Source: Phocoena phocoena (lineage: Eukaryota > Chordata > Mammalia > Artiodactyla > Phocoenidae). Taken from it: 64,000 nt of DNA. Positions 58,441 to 64,000 of this stretch are shown piece by piece. The notes beneath the pieces are model-generated. The model saw only the letters and a program-made list of their open reading frames with translations, did not search any database and was not told the DNA's origin. The DNA lies in contig NC_089239.1 of the NCBI RefSeq assembly GCF_963924675.1, positions 5,321,001 to 5,385,000 of the forward strand, given 5' to 3'. The position numbers were made by a program, and so were the translations under genes. Within the stretch, counting starts at the first letter, position 1. Each line of letters opens with the position of its first letter.

Positions 58441-59699
58441 AATATTAGCCCTTTTATCATATTATTCACAGTGAATTTTAACCTCTGCTCCCTCCTTTTG
58501 TAACTTTGTACAAACCCTTCTGAGTCTCAGTTCTCCTGACTTGTACCTACTTCCTGAAGCTGCTGGAAGAAACAAGTGGATTCCACAAAGGTCTACTGAC
58601 TCCGCAGAGTTCAGGACACTGGTCCAATAAAATTTCTAAGCAACATTTTATGGGGCAGAAATATTGAAGACCAGACCACTATTGTGTGGTAAGTGGACCA
58701 AACACGATGGCTGTACTGGTTCAGATTTTTTCTCTGTAATCCTGTTGATGGTCTCATATAGTCACTTTGGTCTCCTTCTCTCGTTCCTTCCCTTCACGAC
58801 CACTTCTAAGTGCTGGACACTCTCAGGACTCATTCCTTGGGCTTCTCACTACTCTCACTTCCCAAGTGATCTCACCTAAGTCTCCTGGATTTCAAAGCCA
58901 ACTATATTAGGATTACTGACGAATGTGCACCTGGACCTGGATCTCTGCCCTATATTCCAGAGACGTGTATTCAACTGCCTACTAGACATCTCCATGGGAG
59001 GGGACACATCCCAAACTGACCTCTCGATTCCCCCTTCCTTTGGCCAGACCTGCCCCTCCCATGTCTCCACCTTCAGAGAAAGGAAAATGGCAGCTCCATT
59101 CTTTCCATGGATCCGGCCACACACCTCGAGTCCTCTCTGAAGGACCTCATTCTCTTTCATTCTACGTGCAATCCAAGAGCAGATAACTTCAGTCCACATC
59201 CAGAACTGCCTGTTTCTCAAGGCCTCTTCTGCTCCTGCCTAAGTCCAGGCCACCACCCTGGACTGTAGTCCAGAGTTTCTTAGGTGCGTTCCTCGGTCCG
59301 TTCTATTCCCCACTCAGAAGACAGCGTGGCGATTTGCGAGTTCACACAGCTCGTGTCATTCTGCTCAAAACTTGCCTGTGGTGCTCACCCCACTCAGAAA
59401 AGGAGCCAACGAGCCTCTACGTGATCTGGTCGCCCCACCGCTTGTATTTCTCCTTCTCCCCACGTTTACTCCGTGCGAGCGCTGCTGGGCTCGGTGCAGC
59501 TCTTCCTCCAAAAGCGCTTCCACCCCAGGGTCATTATGATGCTTGTTCCTTTCAGGCAGAGCAGGTACCTGGGTGGTTTGCTACTCTTCCTCACCTCCTT
59601 CACATATCTGCTTAAGCATCCTTTAGAAACGTGGCATTCGCAGATCACAATAAACAAATAAGGACTTCGGCTACCACCCCTCACACTCCATAATGCTCT

Positions 59700-59930
59700 G
59701 TTATCCTAAAGTTTCCTGTATCTCTTCTGGTTGTAACACATCGAGTATGGTATTGCCTTTGTTATATTTATTTATTCATTATCTGTCTCCCGTGATTAAG
59801 CTGTAAGCTCCACAGAAATGAAGTTGCTCTTTTTACTGCTCCATCCCCAGCACCTAGAACTGTGCCTGGCATTTTGTCAGCCCTCGCTAAATATTTGGTC
59901 AATGAGTGAATGAAAACATAGCACTCTATA
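59700..59930 (+). repeat. L2 element 3' end
   Basis: GCTGTAAGCTCCACAGAAAT, CATCCCCAGCACCTAGAACT, GTGCCTGGCATTTTGTCAG and AATATTTGGTCAATGAGTGA are in L2 3'-end order. Confidence 0.75.
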
Positions 59931-60715
59931 ATTAGGTATTATCTACGTAGAATATGTAAATCCAAGTGTATTTGTTGAAAGGACCTGGTCAGCTTAAAAG
60001 AAGATGATAGAGAAAAAAAGAGCATGAAAGTCAAAAAAATAAAAAATAAAAGGAAGGCATCTACTTTCAAAACCCATATTCTCCAACTATGATGAGATTA
60101 ATATGAGGAAGAAAAATTGGGTTTCTCTGAATAGCCCAAGGATTGCTCCCATGCATTCTCAGGCCCAAACTGCTGTTTGTGAAGAAAAGGAATTAGTTTC
60201 CTTACAAATCTCTGTAGGCAAGTTTATTTTTAACATTTCTTGTAGCATATTTCTAGCAAACCCCAGAAAAGGGGAAGTTTAAACAGAAAAAAAAAAGAAA
60301 GGAAAAGAGATGACTTTTATCCATAGGGGCTAACTTCCCTGAGAAATTTGACGTGAGTGAGAAATAAACGGACTATGTTTCATCTACAGATGGAATTTCT
60401 TAATGCTCCTAAATAAAAATGTTTTTTAAAAAAGTCAACAAAAATAATGAGTCAAGCATAAGACAAATCAAGAACACAGGAGCAGATTTAGACTTTTCAA
60501 GACAACCCTACTGGGAACTCTCAACAATCCAGATGCTTCTGGCCACCAACACATTTAGGATTGGCTACTGGCCACTTAGTTTAGCTACGTGGGAAATGAT
60601 TTTGAGGATCAGAAATAGAAAAGAGGCCTTTATGTAGATCACAGATAAAATGCATCACTGACTCAGAACTTATCTTAGTGAAAATGAAGTCACCCTTTGG
60701 TATCCATTTAACTAT

Positions 60716-61318
60716 GATAGATGGAATTCTAAAAATGTTGTCCCAAGATTCCCATTCTAACTCCTAGAACTATTAATATGATAAGACAGCATGCCTGTCG
60801 ATATGATATGTCATAAGGCAAGGCAAAAGGGACCTTGAAGGTGTAATTAAGGTCACTAATGAGAGACCTTAACATAGGCAGTTATCCTGGATTATCTAGG
60901 GGAGCTTAATCTAATGACACAAGACCTTAAAAGCAGGGAGTTTTCTCTGGCTGATGACAGGAGATCTCTGAGAGATCTGAATTACCAGAAGGATTGGAAA
61001 TATCATTGCTGACTTGGAAAGGATACTGGAGGCTTCTAGAAGCTGACAGCAGATTCTGCCAGGAAAGAATGAGAGACCTCAGTTCCCAACCCACAAAGAG
61101 CTGGTTCTACCAAAGACCTGAATGAGCTTGGAAGTGAATTCTCCCCCAGATTCTCCAGATAAGAGCTCAAGCCCAGCAGATCCTGACTTCAGCCTTTTGA
61201 GACCCTAAACAGAGAACCAAGCCAAGCTCACCCAGACTTGTGACCTACAGGAATGTGAGGTAATAAATGAGCCTTGCTAAGTTGTGGTAATTTGTTATGG
61301 AACAGTGTCAACTAACCC
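60716..61318 (+). mobile_element. MLT1-like LTR (MaLR)
   Basis: Features such as GGTCACTAATGAGAGACCTT, AAGCAGGGAGTTTTCTCTGG, a CAGATCCTGACTTCAG region and the end GGTAATTTGTTATGGAACAG resemble an old MaLR LTR of the MLT1 group. It lies in an IDO2 intron, antisense to the gene. The subfamily is not assigned. Confidence 0.55.
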
Positions 61319-62646
61319 AAACTCAGAGAGCAAACTGAAGCACAAGGAGATTTTCCAGAATTAGGTCTTCCTAAAACGCAGTCTATTTAAAACGTTCTGG
61401 GAAAATGGCCCTTTTGTTCTCCCCTCTAATCCTACCAAAGCCTAGCTGCATGCTTTGCTTAATATTTGTTGCTAGAATCTCTATTTTACGATCAGATCTT
61501 TGTATTGACCCTGACTACATGCAAAAGATACAGAGAGCAAAAAGAGTTCTACAGGATGAATAATCCCTTTGTCGGGGTTTCAGGAGTGAAGGGTACATAG
61601 GAAGGTGTAAATTGTGAGATATGCTCTCAATTCCATTCCTTTGCTCTTCTCCTTTCCTTCTCTTTTCCCCATAAACCAGGTACCTGTTACTCTCAAGTTA
61701 TTCTCTAGAAACTTTGCTTCCACTCACTATCCCTACAATGAGGGGTCCCCACCCAGGCTGGCCTCCCCTGAGAATGTCTCACACTACAGACCTACCCAAT
61801 CGAGAGAAAATACTTAATACACATGGTCACTCCCTTCGTGCACCCATGGAATATACCACTAAATCTACGGATGAATCAGTACACCTATTGATGTTGGAAT
61901 TCGGCATGACTCTTGCTACATCCAGACACAGCTTCGTATTCTTCCTACCAACAGCGTTTCAGGCAGGTCCTAGTTATCAAGATGGTGCTCTAGATGATGT
62001 CTATTTTCACCTCTTCCATCCATCACCTCCACCTTTCACTCTTCACCATTAAAACAAAAACAAAAACTTAGTTTCTCTCAGTTAATGTGAATAGCAAAGC
62101 AATCTCATTAAAACATGTCACGTTATGACAAATGTATTTAAAATAAGACATGTATCTAAGAGTAGAGTTCTCTATCTGGAGAAATTGCAGGCCAGGTGAC
62201 CAAAGAAGAACACCAGAAATATGAAAAACTGTCTTTGTTGTAGCTATTCCAAGAATGTTAGAAGGAAGCTTTTAAGCTACTGCCTATGCCTCCACCTGCC
62301 TGCATAACAGGCAGGAGAAAAGATACACATAATCGAGCTTTGTGGGTGGCACACTGGGCTGTGTTCCCCTCTGTCATCCAGTGGTTTTCTAAGGTGAGTA
62401 CATTGAATCGAAAGTGATGGCCTCAGGACAATTACTCTAAACTTAAATATCCAATCCTTCAGTGTCATTTGTCATGCAAATGGTACCCCATTTCTTTTAT
62501 CCGGGAATGGATCCAGGTGATTCCTTTGTTAGCAAGGGTTACTTGGTGTGTTTCTTCCTCCGGGAAGCGTCTGTCTGTTTCTCCCCTCATAAATCTGGGA
62601 AAGGCTACAGATGCCTCACGCAGGAAAAGAGTTGAACTGTACTTAC

Positions 62647-62698
62647 CCAGAGAAGAAGATCCGAATGACTGCGTAAAATATGTCTGGATCCACATAAT
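62647..62698 (-). CDS. IDO2: IDO2 short internal exon (distal pocket Phe/Arg)
   Basis: A 52 bp exon, the third from the 3' end of the gene, corresponding to the short exon 8 of the IDO1 layout. It starts after a CTCTAG acceptor (62699-62704), completes an Asp codon, and reads YVDPDIFYAVIRIFFS before a GG|GTAAGT donor (62646-62641). The Phe (codon 62678-62676) and Arg (codon 62663-62661) correspond to IDO1 residues usually numbered Phe226 and Arg231, which line the substrate pocket. Both are kept. The position equivalent to Gly in human IDO2 (FYAGIR) is Val here, as in IDO1 at that place. Although the exon is tiny, matching splice phases and spacing to the next exon make it secure. The next upstream exon is not visible before 64,000. 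Confidence 0.9.
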
Positions 62699-63981
62699 CT
62701 AGAGGAGCGATCAAAATGTGAACTTTACTACAGGCAAAAAAAAAGCAATTGGTTCCACATGCACGGGCTCTGCTGCTCTCCCAGGACACCCCCTCTATCT
62801 GATCCGCACAGAAACCTGGAGGGAACACAGCGGCAGGAGGGGGAGGAATGTTCCCTTCTGTCGCCCCCCCTCGCTGGCGCTGACGGGAGGGTTAAACGGT
62901 TCCAAATGCTGCCTTTTTCTATTTGTGGTCACGTCCCTCTTCCGCACTTAACAACAATCACCAAAAAGACAGGTCAAGGCCATCTTTAAAAAATTAGTAT
63001 TTTAAACAGACAGAGGGAATGAAAGAATGTGGGAAGCAGAAGAGAGAAAGAATCTGCTCTCTTCAAGGCTTTCAGAAGAGAGGACCACTGAACCCCTGCG
63101 TGCATTTCTGTGTAGTCAACAAAGGGCAGAGAGTGGAGGATCCCCGGCTCAGGCTCTGCCACACTTGGTCGGACACAGGCTCACTCATCAGTCCATGCAG
63201 CTCGTTGTGTGTGTGTGTGTTGTTGTTGTTTCCGTTTTGGGGGGGTTTTCTTTTGACGGCGCCACATGTGGGACCTCAGCTCCCCAACCAGGGATCCAAC
63301 CCATGGCCTCTGCGTTGGAAGCACCTAATCTTAACCACAGGGAAGTCTCTATGCTGCTCATTTTGAATCTAAGCCAATGCGTGGGGATCACTGATCCCAC
63401 TAGCTTATTAACTTGTGTGTGTAAAGAAGCACGTCCTCACATTTGCACCGACTTTCTTTTCATCCCCTTTTGAACGTTATTCTCTCTTCGTCTCACAATG
63501 GGGCCCCTCTGGGAGCTGACATATTTCTCTCATCCAGATTCCTGTCTATGTCTCTTTGTTTCGGAGAAAAAAAGAAACATCTTTTTGATGAGACCTAAGT
63601 AATGGCATCTCTATACCATCAATTTACCTTTTCCACCATCACACCTGATCTCTGGTCTTCCATCTCTGTCTTCTCTGAAGCCCCCTGGGCTCAGGTAACT
63701 CACATCTCCCATCAGCCTCAGGGCTTCCCAGGGCCTCTGAGGGCTGTCACATCCTCCCTGCTCATTTGCGACACCATCCCATGTGCTGGACTTTTCTCTG
63801 GGCCCTATTTCTGGGCCTTTCCCATTTGGTGCTCTGTTCCCACAAATACGCTAAGTACTATGTACAAATTTTTGCTGAAGCAGTAATGACTGGAGATAAT
63901 TTAATGTTTTGCCCAACTTATCATATTTAAGGAGGAAAATCCAAATGATTACTTCAGTAAATGTGAGATAATTTTTTCTTT
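62699..63981 (-). other. IDO2: Upstream IDO2 intron (partial)
   Basis: Sequence upstream of the 52 bp exon in gene orientation. The only recognisable item is a degenerate SINE (63245-63350) beside a GT tract. I looked for the preceding exon, which should encode a helical segment ending just before the Asp of the next exon, and did not find it, so that exon is probably outside the window. Confidence 0.55.
63245..63350 (-). mobile_element. Degenerate short SINE
   Basis: ACGGCGCCACATGTGGGACC, CTCCCCAACCAGGGATCCAA and TTAACCACAGGGAAGTC are a decayed antisense copy of the short tRNA-type SINE, with a GT/TTG tract (63207-63230) at its tail side. Confidence 0.7.
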
Positions 63982-64000
63982 TTTTTTTTTTTTTTGGCTG
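63976..64000 (-). mobile_element. Start of another antisense SINE (cut by window end)
   Basis: A T tract followed by GGCTG is how antisense copies of the longer SINE begin. Too little is present to be sure. Confidence 0.4.

Larger units (their letters stand above)
56616..62646 (-). other. IDO2: IDO2 intron with old repeats
   Basis: A 6.03 kb intron between the short exon and the penultimate exon, with a GTAAGT donor and a CCTAG acceptor on the minus strand. It contains a CA repeat near 57056, MIR-like pieces (57570-57735, 58255-58440), L2-like sequence (59700-59930) and an MLT1-like LTR (60716-61318). An open frame at 57841-58194 on the plus strand (117 codons, with hydrophobic stretches) is not recognised and is probably chance. 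The remaining stretches of several hundred bases hold nothing I can name. Confidence 0.8.

Noticed and set aside
1..64000. CRISPR arrays, tRNA or rRNA genes, bacterial or phage operons
   Set aside because: None seen. The tRNA-like boxes all belong to SINEs, and the sequence is plainly mammalian.

Overview
This window is mammalian nuclear DNA from a cetartiodactyl, most probably a cetacean. The main clue is about eleven copies of one tRNA-derived SINE (about 200 to 330 bp, beginning 'GGCTTCCCTGGTGGCGCAG' and ending in poly-A), with four shorter or degenerate relatives. This is the CHR-type SINE family of cetaceans, hippos and ruminants, and the GC-rich ~200 bp form seen here is the one abundant in whales and dolphins. 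The L1 3' ends and a mariner MITE also fit Cetartiodactyla. There are no bacterial, phage or CRISPR features.

The only protein-coding gene I can support is IDO2 (indoleamine 2,3-dioxygenase 2), on the minus strand. Its last three coding exons lie at 62698-62647, 56615-56467 and 55200-54845. They are joined by AG/GT introns in matching phase and give the last ~185 residues, including the proximal haem-ligand histidine. A likely 3' UTR ends near an AATAAA at about 54,060. The upstream IDO2 exons lie beyond 64,000. In human the order is IDO1, IDO2, TCIM, so positions 1 to ~54,000 are probably the IDO2-TCIM intergenic interval; I see no TCIM reading frame.

Layout: 1-12,500 holds SINEs, an unusual L1 mosaic (about 4,516-6,835), a twin-primed L1 (8,583-9,206) and unassigned sequence. 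12,500-27,300 is L1-rich, with an old antisense L1 over ~22.5-26.6 kb. 27,300-39,400 is mostly unique or old sequence with L1M, L2 and MIR pieces. 39,400-47,100 is a dense transposon cluster: two LTR-like blocks, a 2.2 kb internal L1 ORF2 fragment, L1 3' ends, a mariner MITE split by a SINE, and further SINEs. 47,100-54,000 has SINEs and a GATA-type satellite. 54,040-64,000 is the 3' part of IDO2, with introns holding MIR, L2 and MLT1-like pieces.

I found no new multi-gene system. The most interesting points are a Gly-to-Ala change in the conserved GGSA active-site loop of IDO2, a local inverted duplication placed exactly between two opposite-facing L1 fragments, and several well-preserved retroposition scars. 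Repeat-family names come from recognising sequence, not from a database search; boundaries are approximate unless target-site duplications are described.
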